Source: an uncultured Fidelibacterota bacterium (GTDB taxonomy: Bacteria > Fidelibacterota > UBA8477 > JABMPR01). Taken from it: a stretch of DNA of 64,000 nt. The notes below the pieces were generated by a model that was not told where the DNA came from, did no database searches, and saw only the letters and a list, made by a program, of their open reading frames with translations. The stretch's first letter is position 1. Every line of letters begins with the position of its first letter. A program made the position numbers and the translations under genes. This document shows positions 18,011 through 27,062 of the stretch, piece after piece. The stretch spans positions 1 to 64,000 of the forward strand of contig CALBFA010000042.1 of assembly GCA_937888365.1 (NCBI GenBank). Reading direction: 5' to 3'.

Positions 18011-19654
18011 ATGAAAATCAAGAGATTGAAACAAAATTATCATTTGATTACTAAAGATGAAATACTCGAGGAAAACGTGTTAAGATATAAAATAACTATA
18101 ATTATGCTTGTGGCCACTTCCATGTTTTTTTGGAATTGTGACCCCATTGACCCACCCGTTGATCCAAACGACCTTTCAGAAAATACATGTCAAGGATGCC
18201 ATACGTCAAGGCAAGTGCTAGAAGGCATCATCTCAGAACTTCAACTCGACGATGATAGCAGCGCGGTGCATGTCCCTGGCGATGGTTCGGCTGCGACATC
18301 TTTAGCGCTTGTTGAGAAAATTTTAATTCGACTCGACCCAGATAATAATATTCACATGTTCTCAGATATTGACTCGATTCATGCGCGTATTGCGTGCTCA
18401 GGTTGCCATGGCGGTGCCTCGCCTGTTGATGCGGCAGACGATGCATCAACCTTTCGTCTTGCCCATGAAGGATTGAGACGAGATCCATCAGCAGATCCAG
18501 AACAAAGTTGCGGCGGAGCGCTTTGCCACGAAAGTATTGTCCAAAAGCATCAAACAAGTATGCATAGTAATTTGTGGGGACAAAAAGCGCAGGTCGCGTT
18601 AAGAGCCGGATACGAAACGTTTGAAGAATGTCCTTCTGAAATTAAGGATGGCTTTACAAAAGATTGTGCCAGCTGCCATGCGACATGCGGGCAATGTCAC
18701 GTTAGTCTCCCTAATGCTGCAAAAGGTGGATTTATCAATCAAAACCCTGGAATGAGTCATAAGTTTATCAAAACCCCCGACGAAGCAAATGTATGTACGG
18801 CTTGCCATCGTTCTCGAATCGGTGATGAATGGAATGCAAATCAAGAGCGCGTTCCCGGCAATTTTCCCGATTTACATAATAATGCTGGCATGACCTGCTT
18901 AGATTGCCATATCGAAGATTTACATGGTGAAGGCGGCGAAGAAGCCACTTACACGTCGCGTTCTCAAGTTCAAAGCATTCCAAAATGTACTGAGTTTTGC
19001 CATGTAAACGACCGCGACGACAATTTATATCATGCACAGCATTGGCCCAATGGTGACAAAACGGACGGTGCTGATTTGAGTTGTTTCGTCTGTCATTCTC
19101 AAGAATATACCAATTGCAATACCTGCCATGCAGGATCTTGGCAAGATGAATATGCAGCCAATAACACAGGCGATTACCGCGTCTATCCTCAGTTTAAAAT
19201 TGGCATGAACCCTCATTATAAAGAAGCCAATCATCCCCATACAGATTCTCGGTTTATTACGGTTCGACACGTACCTGCTTCTCGCGATATGTTTAGCAAT
19301 GAACCCTGGGGGATAGCCGAATTGTCAGCATTTGACAGTCTGGAAACCTGGAAATATTCGAGCTCTCACTCCCTCCAACGCTGGACAGACCGAACGCTAG
19401 TGCAGTCCAATTGGGCAGAATCGGATACAATCGCTTACACAACTGAAACCTGTTCACAGAGTTGTCACTTCCATTCAGGTGGGGCTTATTCTAATCCTGT
19501 AAATAAAGGTCTATATTTGTTACTTCAAGATTTTACGAGTGATGCCACTGGCGAAGATTTATCTGACGAAATTACAGCAAATCAAAGTACGATGCTCTAT
19601 GTTCCAACAAGTGGTTGTAGCTCTTCGAGTAGTTGTCACGCAGATGATCATTAG
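18011..19654 (+). CDS. Multiheme c-type cytochrome, possible lipoprotein (8 CXXCH plus 4 candidate expanded motifs)
   Basis: CQGCH, CSGCH, CASCH, CGQCH, CTACH, CLDCH, CFVCH, CNTCH; plus CGGALCH, CTEFCH, CSQSCH, CSSSSSCH; exact start uncertain. Confidence 0.9.
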   Translation: MKIKRLKQNYHLITKDEILEENVLRYKITIIMLVATSMFFWNCDPIDPPVDPNDLSENTCQGCHTSRQVLEGIISELQLDDDSSAVHVPGDGSAATSLALVEKILIRLDPDNNIHMFSDIDSIHARIACSGCHGGASPVDAADDASTFRLAHEGLRRDPSADPEQSCGGALCHESIVQKHQTSMHSNLWGQKAQVALRAGYETFEECPSEIKDGFTKDCASCHATCGQCHVSLPNAAKGGFINQNPGMSHKFIKTPDEANVCTACHRSRIGDEWNANQERVPGNFPDLHNNAGMTCLDCHIEDLHGEGGEEATYTSRSQVQSIPKCTEFCHVNDRDDNLYHAQHWPNGDKTDGADLSCFVCHSQEYTNCNTCHAGSWQDEYAANNTGDYRVYPQFKIGMNPHYKEANHPHTDSRFITVRHVPASRDMFSNEPWGIAELSAFDSLETWKYSSSHSLQRWTDRTLVQSNWAESDTIAYTTETCSQSCHFHSGGAYSNPVNKGLYLLLQDFTSDATGEDLSDEITANQSTMLYVPTSGCSSSSSCHADDH

Positions 19655-19770
19655 CATTAATCCAGACTTGAAATTACAACGATTCATATTTTTTAATCAA
19701 CTGAATAGTGATGTAAGCATCATTTCTTTTATAATGAAAAGCAGTAAAGGCTAAACGTACCGCAATTTTT

Positions 19771-20625
19771 ATGAATCGTTTGTTTCTACGCCACATAATA
19801 ATCCAATTGTCTACCATAACGTTTGTTATGACATCTGGATTATGGGCACAGGTAACGTTGCCACGCGTTGAAAATCCTCATTTAGGCGGTGACAATTGTC
19901 TGGTTTGTCATAGGGGTGAGGGTGAGCCATCGACGAAAAATTTAATACCCAATGCTTGCGCCAAATGCCATTCCACTAAAAGTATCAATCAACAAATTCA
20001 TATTTTATCCCCAGTAAATCTTGATAGTAAAAAGAGGGGCGTTTCAATTCCAAAGTTATTCCCACTTGAGAGTAATGACAGTTTAAGTTGTTCGACGTGT
20101 CATCAGGCATCATGCAAACCTCAGCGGTCGAACTCGTCATATCTTCGAGGTGCGCCTTATGCATCAGAATTGGATTTTTGTTACGCTTGCCATAACGAGA
20201 AATCTTTCGTGAGAGTCAATCCACATCAACAGATTAATAAATCAGGCAAAATTATTGAATCGACCTGTTTAAATTGCCATAAAGTAGTACCAGATATTCA
20301 TAAAGAAGAAACCGAAATGCTCCAAATGAGTATCGTTGAAACATGCAATAAATGCCACGCCATGCCCAATCATGAAGTCAATCACATGGGCAAAGCCATC
20401 AACAATTTTAAAAATATTAAAATGGTATTTGAAACGCAGGCTAAGAAAACAGGTATTTCTTTGCCTTTAACAGATGAAAAAACACTTTCGTGTACAAGCT
20501 GTCATAATGTTCATAATAGGAATGTTTTGATAAAAGCAGACGATACAAAGCATCAACCCAAAGTAAATCAACATTTTTTACAATTACCGAAAGCACAATT
20601 GTGCAAAGCTTGTCATGGCTATTAA
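19771..20625 (+). CDS. Octaheme c-type cytochrome
   Basis: Signal peptide; CLVCH, CAKCH, CSTCH, CYACH, CLNCH, CNKCH, CTSCH, CKACH. Confidence 0.92.
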   Translation: MNRLFLRHIIIQLSTITFVMTSGLWAQVTLPRVENPHLGGDNCLVCHRGEGEPSTKNLIPNACAKCHSTKSINQQIHILSPVNLDSKKRGVSIPKLFPLESNDSLSCSTCHQASCKPQRSNSSYLRGAPYASELDFCYACHNEKSFVRVNPHQQINKSGKIIESTCLNCHKVVPDIHKEETEMLQMSIVETCNKCHAMPNHEVNHMGKAINNFKNIKMVFETQAKKTGISLPLTDEKTLSCTSCHNVHNRNVLIKADDTKHQPKVNQHFLQLPKAQLCKACHGY

Positions 20626-20651
20626 TGCAAAGATTACGTGAGAATTGAGTT

Positions 20652-22388
20652 ATGAGAAAAAATTACTTTATCCAGACAAAAAACTCAGCAAATAATCCAA
20701 TAATGCAAAATAATCGTATGATTTCCTCGTTTCGATTATTGGTTCTATGTTTCATTCTCTTGTTTGTAACATCACCCATTTTTGCAGAAGATGATGCCAA
20801 ATGCATGAGCTGTCATCAATATGAGAATTTTGGGCGCATTGATGAAAATGGCGTCTTCCACAATTATTATATCGATGCAGAGAAATTTCAAAATTCAATT
20901 CATGGTACATTAACCTGTACCGCTTGTCATGGTGACATAACCAATATTCCCCATAATCCAAAACCTGTCCCTGTTGATTGCGGACAAGCCTGCCATTTAG
21001 AAGAGCCTTTTAGTCAAAAACCTTTCAGTCATAGCGGTATTGCTAAATCGATTAATAATTCAATCCATGGCAAAAAAGGTAACGATAATGACAAAGACAA
21101 GCCTGTTTGCAAAAGTTGTCATGTTAATCACGTCTTTAAAGAATATCATGAAAATATCGTTGCCCAAAAAGCCGAAAATTGTATGGCTTGCCATGAAGGA
21201 GAACAATTTTCAGTAGCCTTACGTCATATTGAGGTTTTCGGCGGTGATCTTTCCTATTGGAATCAAAAAAATAAAATATCGATATGTGTAAACTGTCACG
21301 CGAATGCCGACATCCAAAGAAAAACACAAGAAGTTGGTGAAATTGACGAAGTTGCGTCCTTTCTAAAAACCTTTCATGGCGTTGGATATTCGTTTGGCGA
21401 CGAAGCAGTGCCTGTATGTTCAGATTGTCATTCGTATCATAATGTTTTTCCGCAATCCGACGTTCGCTCAAAAATTCATCCATTACAGTTAAGCAAAACA
21501 TGTACAAGTAGCGGATGTCATGAAGGCGCTTCCGATAGTTTTATTTCGGGTTCGATGCATTTTCGCTATACGGGCTATCAAGCGAAAATCTTAAAATATA
21601 TTCGATTAATTTGGACGTCTCTTATTATCGGTGTCATAGGATTTATGATTTTGCATAATTTCGCCGATTTCTTTCGAAGTAGAGAGCATATTAAAAAACA
21701 TGGTTATCCAAAAGCAGCTCGTGCAGGAAAAGCCTATCTTCGACTGACTAAAGCAGAGCGCGTTAGCCATATCATTATGTTCGTAACCTTCACACTATTG
21801 GCAATATCGGGTGCGATGCTGTGGTTACCACGAGAAAGAATGCTTTGGTTGCCGCAATGGTTTTTCCAAAATGAACTACGAAATTGGATCCATCGTATCG
21901 CAGCCATCGGCATGTTCCTCGTATCTTTTTATCATATTGGCTATGCCATATTTACAAAACGCGGACGATTCTTGCTCTTTCAAATGTTCCCTAAACTCAT
22001 CGATGCAACGACATTTATGCAAAATATGATGTTTCTCTTTAGACTTAGAAGTACACCGCCAAAATTCGGTCACTTCAATTATTCCGAAAAGATGGAATAC
22101 TGGGCCTTTGCCTGGGGCTCATTTGTAATGGGCGGTACAGGTATTATTCTTTGGTTCGAAAATCTGGGCCCAAAATTTTGGGTTGATGTCTCGCGACTTA
22201 TTCATTCCCTTGAGGCAATATTAGCCGTCTTGGCGATTGTGGTATGGCATTTTTATCTCGTCCATTGGAAACCGGGAAAATGGCCCATGAGTAACGCTTG
22301 GATTACAGGTGTCATTTCAGAAGATGAAATGAAAGAGGAACACTTGGCTCGTTGGGAAGAACTCGAAAAAGAAGGAGAGGAATCATGA
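20652..22388 (+). CDS. Multiheme cytochrome c / cytochrome b561-like membrane fusion (CbcL-like quinone-linked oxidoreductase candidate)
   Basis: CMSCH, CTACH, CKSCH, CMACH, CVNCH, CSDCH plus CGQACH, CTSSGCH; C-terminal TM region VSHIIMFVTFTLLAISGAML...NWIHRIAAIGMFLVSFYHIGYAIF...LIHSLEAILAVLAIVVWHFYLVHW with paired His. Confidence 0.88.
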   Translation: MRKNYFIQTKNSANNPIMQNNRMISSFRLLVLCFILLFVTSPIFAEDDAKCMSCHQYENFGRIDENGVFHNYYIDAEKFQNSIHGTLTCTACHGDITNIPHNPKPVPVDCGQACHLEEPFSQKPFSHSGIAKSINNSIHGKKGNDNDKDKPVCKSCHVNHVFKEYHENIVAQKAENCMACHEGEQFSVALRHIEVFGGDLSYWNQKNKISICVNCHANADIQRKTQEVGEIDEVASFLKTFHGVGYSFGDEAVPVCSDCHSYHNVFPQSDVRSKIHPLQLSKTCTSSGCHEGASDSFISGSMHFRYTGYQAKILKYIRLIWTSLIIGVIGFMILHNFADFFRSREHIKKHGYPKAARAGKAYLRLTKAERVSHIIMFVTFTLLAISGAMLWLPRERMLWLPQWFFQNELRNWIHRIAAIGMFLVSFYHIGYAIFTKRGRFLLFQMFPKLIDATTFMQNMMFLFRLRSTPPKFGHFNYSEKMEYWAFAWGSFVMGGTGIILWFENLGPKFWVDVSRLIHSLEAILAVLAIVVWHFYLVHWKPGKWPMSNAWITGVISEDEMKEEHLARWEELEKEGEES

Positions 22389-23146
22389 AAAAAAGATATC
22401 GTGGTTTAGGCTACTTATTTTTCGGACTTATCACTATCACATCGGTTATTATGATTTATAGTTTTGCGAGAGGTTTAGTTGGCAAAGCAACCCGTTCGTC
22501 TGATAATCTCATTCCAGAGTCATCCATAACGCAAGAATTATTAAATACCAACCCAGGTGATGTTCTTAAGCAATTTGGTAGTGATTATAACGCAGCACAT
22601 GACAATTTTCATTATTTCCCTTCTGTCGAAATGGTGGATGCAAAAAATCGCTCAGCTTGTCTATTTTGTCATACACCAATGCCTCACAATAGAGAAATCA
22701 AACATCGGGCATTTTTAAATATGCATACAAGCTATCTCGCTTGCGAAAGTTGCCATTACGAGTATAGCGAGTTTTCATGGATGGATATGGAATCGATGAA
22801 AAAACTTTCGGGCAAACCACCTGTCAAATCTAAAATGCGCCGATTTCTCATTGTACCTTTGGTAAATGGTGAAGTCCAATTTCAAAAGCAATCCAACACC
22901 CAATTTCAAGAATTAGCGCAAACGAAAAATTTTGCTGATCGTCGCAATAATACGGAGACCCGAAAAGCGGTGGAAGGCAATATTCTCACCAATCCATTGG
23001 ACTGTCTCACTTGTCATAAAAGCGAACAAACCTACCTCGATTTAAAAAGTCTGGGCTATGATGCCGAGAGGGAAAAAACCCTTGAAAGCTTAAGTATTCC
23101 TTCTGTTTTTGAATCGTATCAGGAATTTTTCTTACCCGAATTATAA
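22385..23146 (+). CDS. Membrane-anchored triheme c-type cytochrome
   Basis: ATGA overlap with the upstream gene; N-terminal TM anchor; CLFCH, CESCH, CLTCH. Confidence 0.85.
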   Translation: MKKRYRGLGYLFFGLITITSVIMIYSFARGLVGKATRSSDNLIPESSITQELLNTNPGDVLKQFGSDYNAAHDNFHYFPSVEMVDAKNRSACLFCHTPMPHNREIKHRAFLNMHTSYLACESCHYEYSEFSWMDMESMKKLSGKPPVKSKMRRFLIVPLVNGEVQFQKQSNTQFQELAQTKNFADRRNNTETRKAVEGNILTNPLDCLTCHKSEQTYLDLKSLGYDAEREKTLESLSIPSVFESYQEFFLPEL

Positions 23147-23147
23147 A

Positions 23148-24032
23148 ATGCATAATTTCATAAAACAAATATTCCCGTACCTTCTTTTACTTCTGTTAAG
23201 CATTAGCAGCGTAATAGCTCAAGGCAGCCGTGTCTCGCTTTTGGAAACCTTCAAAGACGAATCAATGAAACTCCCTAGCGATATTGCCATCATTTCTGAC
23301 AATAAAGTTTTAATTGCTGATGGCGTAAACAGTCGTTTGGTCCTTGTGACGATGGGAAATCAAACGCCCAAATATGTGCAATTTCCCGCATTTAAGCGAC
23401 CTCTGGGAATTTGCTCAGACGATGCGGGCGGTGCTTGGATAACGGATACAGAAATTCCAGCACTCTTTCATATTGATGCCAATCTTCAATTGGTCAAAAT
23501 GCTTTATCTTTCACCAGACATTAATCCGACAGACGTACTCTATGACCAGAATTTCCTTTTCGTCGTTGATAATTCAAGCCATTCCATCCTCAAAGTAAAC
23601 TTGGCTGGCGAAATTGTTTCTCAGTTTGGAAGCAAAGGCGACGGTCGTGGTCAAATGTCATACCCCGCCATGATTGCAAAAGATTCCCAAAGTCTACTGT
23701 ATATCACCGATGTTATGAATGCACGCGTCGTTATTTTTGATGTGAATGGAAAGTACTTGGGTCGCTTAGGAAGCTATGGTGTCACGGAGAATAAATTGTA
23801 CAGGCCTAAAGGAATTTGCGTCTCGGATCAAGGCTATGTTTACGTGAGCGACAGTTATTTAAATAGGGTTATTTGCTATGATGCCAAAGGCGTCGGTCAA
23901 ATACTCCATGGCTCGAGTTATAATAATATGACGTTTGATAATCCTCTGGGTGTTGCCGTTTTAGGCGAGTCGATATTTGTGCTGGAAAGTTTCAATGCAA
24001 CACTACGTCATTTGGATATTGAAATACGGTGA
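23148..24032 (+). CDS. Secreted NHL-repeat beta-propeller protein
   Basis: Signal peptide; repeats such as GRGQMSYPAMIAKDSQSLLYITDVMNARVVIFDVNGKYLGRLGSYG / YRPKGICVSDQGYVYVSDSYLNRVICYD. Confidence 0.85.
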   Translation: MHNFIKQIFPYLLLLLLSISSVIAQGSRVSLLETFKDESMKLPSDIAIISDNKVLIADGVNSRLVLVTMGNQTPKYVQFPAFKRPLGICSDDAGGAWITDTEIPALFHIDANLQLVKMLYLSPDINPTDVLYDQNFLFVVDNSSHSILKVNLAGEIVSQFGSKGDGRGQMSYPAMIAKDSQSLLYITDVMNARVVIFDVNGKYLGRLGSYGVTENKLYRPKGICVSDQGYVYVSDSYLNRVICYDAKGVGQILHGSSYNNMTFDNPLGVAVLGESIFVLESFNATLRHLDIEIR

Positions 24033-26098
24033 GTTCGATTTTGAATAATCATATTAGTACTAAAACGAGCATACCAAAATCGCAGATTTCAAAATGTGCG
24101 CGTCTGAAAAGGCTATCGAGTTGTAGTTTGATTCTCGTTATAATGATGCTTTCGACGCAGATGCTTTTTGCCAAGAAAAAAGAATTGAAAGCCAGCCCAA
24201 ATCAGGAATGTACCGTTTGCCACATCAATTGGCATCCTGAAAACCAAAAAGCACAAAAATATATCGTATCGTCCAATACCAATGTCATTATTGACGGCAA
24301 ACCATCCTTGGTTGCGGATAGAAGAATGTGTTTATCCTGTCATGATGGCTACGTCATGGATTCCAGAGAAATATTCTTTAGCGACAATCATCAGCATTTT
24401 GATGAAAAACACATGGACGTATTGGGTTTTCCATTAACAGAAACAGGCGATATCTATTGTGGTACCTGCCACACGCTTCACGCTATTAAAGGCGACAAAG
24501 CTGTTGGTCCAGCGCCTTTTATTCGCGAGGCCGTTTCGAATTCCAAACTTTGTATTGCGTGCCATACGGGTCAGCAAAATATCGTTGGGAATCATCCTTA
24601 CGGTATCAGTTTAGCCGATAAAAAATTCAAATTACCGCCGAAAGCACATCTGGAAAATGAGACGCTGGAGTGCCTTACCTGCCATCAAATGCACGGGCCA
24701 GAGCCAACGCTTTTATCTCAAAATGGCGATTATAGCGAGCTTTGTACCACCTGTCACGCTGAAAAGAAAAATATCTATAATTCACCCCATGATTTGCGTA
24801 AGATGCCTGATTTGAGCCCCAATAATGCCTGCGCTGTTTGCCATTTACCTCATGGCGGGAAAGGCAAATATTTATGGGCGATGGGGAAATCTGATAAAAA
24901 AGAACAAAATGAATATTGTCTCGATTGTCATAATGCAAATGGACTCGCAGCAGAGAAATCGTTTGTCCATAAAGGGCATCCGGTGACGGGAAAAGTTTTT
25001 AAGAAAGACATCGCGGGTCTTCGTATTAAAGCCGGCAACAAAATTTCATGTTTGTCTTGCCATGATGCCCATCAACCTGGGAAACCAACGTATCCGCCAG
25101 CACCAGAAGAACCTTTTTATGCATTTTTGAAAATAGCCAATGATTTTGACGGAGCACTTTGTACAACCTGTCACGAAAATGAAGCTGACATCAAATATTC
25201 AGACCACAGTGTCGCTCGATCCGATTTTGCCGATCATTTAAAATCAAACAATAAAACCGTCTCAACATGTAACTCTTGCCACAATATGCATAATGATGAG
25301 AATTGGAAATATGCATCCGATCCAATTTGCCTAGACTGTCATACGGAGAGTGATTCGCATAAATCTTACGCAAATGGTGGACATCCTTTATCGGTGACAT
25401 TTAAATCAAAAACAGGATTACCTGTTGTCGGCGATACGCGGGATCGCATTGGTTGTGTAACATGCCATAATCCCCATGCCTGGGGAAGTCCAGTCACTGA
25501 TTTAACGTCAAATTTGGACGGCGATGAATCCAACTCATTTTTAAGAATTGCTAATACAAAATCGAACCTTTGTATGGACTGTCACGAATCTAAGGCAGCT
25601 GTTTTTGGGTCGCCTCACGATTTGGGTACCGACGAAGTAAGCACTTGTGCCACCTGTCACGCCATACATCAACCAGCGGACAATACAGCTCTTATCAATC
25701 CTTGGAAAACAGACGTGTCAGAAATACCACACGAAAATCAATGTTTAGACTGTCATTCACAGGGTGGAGCCGGTGAAAAAGCCATCCCCCAAGCTTGGAA
25801 ACATCCAAAACAATATTTATTACAAAGTGCAAAATCTCGTGGCGACAAAGACAAAGTATTCCCATTGTATTTTGATGGCGAACATGGCGACAACATTGGC
25901 GCAATCAATTGCTATACCTGTCATAATCCACACGAATGGTCCTCATATTCCGCAATGACGAAAGCCGATAATCCTCAGGTGAAGACATCATTCTTACGGC
26001 AAAAAAGTAGCGATACTTATTGTGCCGATTGTCATGGAAAGGCGACACTTTGGAAGTATAATTATTTCCACGATCCCGATAAAAGAGGGCGATATTAA
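24029..26098 (+). CDS. 18-heme c-type cytochrome (doubled CXXCH type)
   Basis: 18 CXXCH motifs counted, many with CHNPH/CHAIH/CHQMH context; signal-like N-term hydrophobic segment. Confidence 0.92.
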   Translation: MSSILNNHISTKTSIPKSQISKCARLKRLSSCSLILVIMMLSTQMLFAKKKELKASPNQECTVCHINWHPENQKAQKYIVSSNTNVIIDGKPSLVADRRMCLSCHDGYVMDSREIFFSDNHQHFDEKHMDVLGFPLTETGDIYCGTCHTLHAIKGDKAVGPAPFIREAVSNSKLCIACHTGQQNIVGNHPYGISLADKKFKLPPKAHLENETLECLTCHQMHGPEPTLLSQNGDYSELCTTCHAEKKNIYNSPHDLRKMPDLSPNNACAVCHLPHGGKGKYLWAMGKSDKKEQNEYCLDCHNANGLAAEKSFVHKGHPVTGKVFKKDIAGLRIKAGNKISCLSCHDAHQPGKPTYPPAPEEPFYAFLKIANDFDGALCTTCHENEADIKYSDHSVARSDFADHLKSNNKTVSTCNSCHNMHNDENWKYASDPICLDCHTESDSHKSYANGGHPLSVTFKSKTGLPVVGDTRDRIGCVTCHNPHAWGSPVTDLTSNLDGDESNSFLRIANTKSNLCMDCHESKAAVFGSPHDLGTDEVSTCATCHAIHQPADNTALINPWKTDVSEIPHENQCLDCHSQGGAGEKAIPQAWKHPKQYLLQSAKSRGDKDKVFPLYFDGEHGDNIGAINCYTCHNPHEWSSYSAMTKADNPQVKTSFLRQKSSDTYCADCHGKATLWKYNYFHDPDKRGRY

Positions 26099-27060
26099 TG
26101 CGTAAATCGACTTCTATTATTCTCATTTGTCTGCTGAGTATATCTCTCTACAATTGTGCCAATAATGGCAAAAAAACGACGCCTATAGAAACAAACAATA
26201 AATCTCAATCTTATTTTTCGTGGACGAATCAAGGCATTCAGTTCAAGGCTTCAAAAAATGTATTTTTGGGTAAACTTCTGGGGCACAATCAATTTATTAG
26301 GTTTTCGAATTTATCAGATATCGCCACAATTGAGAACGATGTCTATATTTTAGATGAAAATATTTTATATCAATCCGTTTTAAAAAATGACGCATTGGTA
26401 CTAAAAGCCTCCCATGGGTTCAATGAGTATTCACCGTCAATTCTTGCCGTAACAAAAGAATCCATTTTTCTAATTGACAATACTTCCCACGCACTCATTA
26501 TGTTGGATAAATCCAATTTTAAAGAACTCAATAAGCTGCAACTTCCTGTCAATAAAAGCTGCTCAGATATGTATTGGGATGTTGAAAATAACCAAATATT
26601 GATGACATTTCCCCATGTTCAAAAAATTTACGCCTATGATATTCAAAAGACAACTTTCGCAATATATCCAATCAACACGCCTCTCTATTTACCTGTTGCT
26701 ATTACAAAAGACAATGCAGGTGAAACTTACCTTGTTGATGCCTTGATGCGGGAAATTGTCGTCTCGTCGAAAGATGGAAAAATTAAAACAATATTTGGCT
26801 CTTACGACACCGTTCCTGGCTCATTTACATTTCCCAAAGGGATCGAAATTGCATCGGATGGTATCGTATTTATCACCGACGAAGTAAGTGGAACGATTCA
26901 ATTATTTAATGAAAATGGCGCTCTACTCATTGTCGAATCTCTAGGCGAGCATTTATCCATGCCATCGGCTTGTGCATTTACCGCCGATAGCCATCTTATC
27001 GTTTTGGATAGAGGCCTCAATACTGTCAATGTGTATCATTACGAAGTGATGGAGCCTTAA
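26098..27060 (+). CDS. Beta-propeller (NHL/6-bladed-like) lipoprotein
   Basis: Lipobox-like LLSISLYNC; PGSFTFPKGIEIASDGIVFITDEVSGTIQLFNENGALL; TAATG overlap with the upstream cytochrome. Confidence 0.8.
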   Translation: MRKSTSIILICLLSISLYNCANNGKKTTPIETNNKSQSYFSWTNQGIQFKASKNVFLGKLLGHNQFIRFSNLSDIATIENDVYILDENILYQSVLKNDALVLKASHGFNEYSPSILAVTKESIFLIDNTSHALIMLDKSNFKELNKLQLPVNKSCSDMYWDVENNQILMTFPHVQKIYAYDIQKTTFAIYPINTPLYLPVAITKDNAGETYLVDALMREIVVSSKDGKIKTIFGSYDTVPGSFTFPKGIEIASDGIVFITDEVSGTIQLFNENGALLIVESLGEHLSMPSACAFTADSHLIVLDRGLNTVNVYHYEVMEP

Positions 27061-27062
27061 CC

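Noticed and set aside
24029-26098. Periodic repetition that might suggest a CRISPR array
   Set aside because: Periodicity comes from CXXCH codons within a long ORF; no identical direct repeats with unique spacers.
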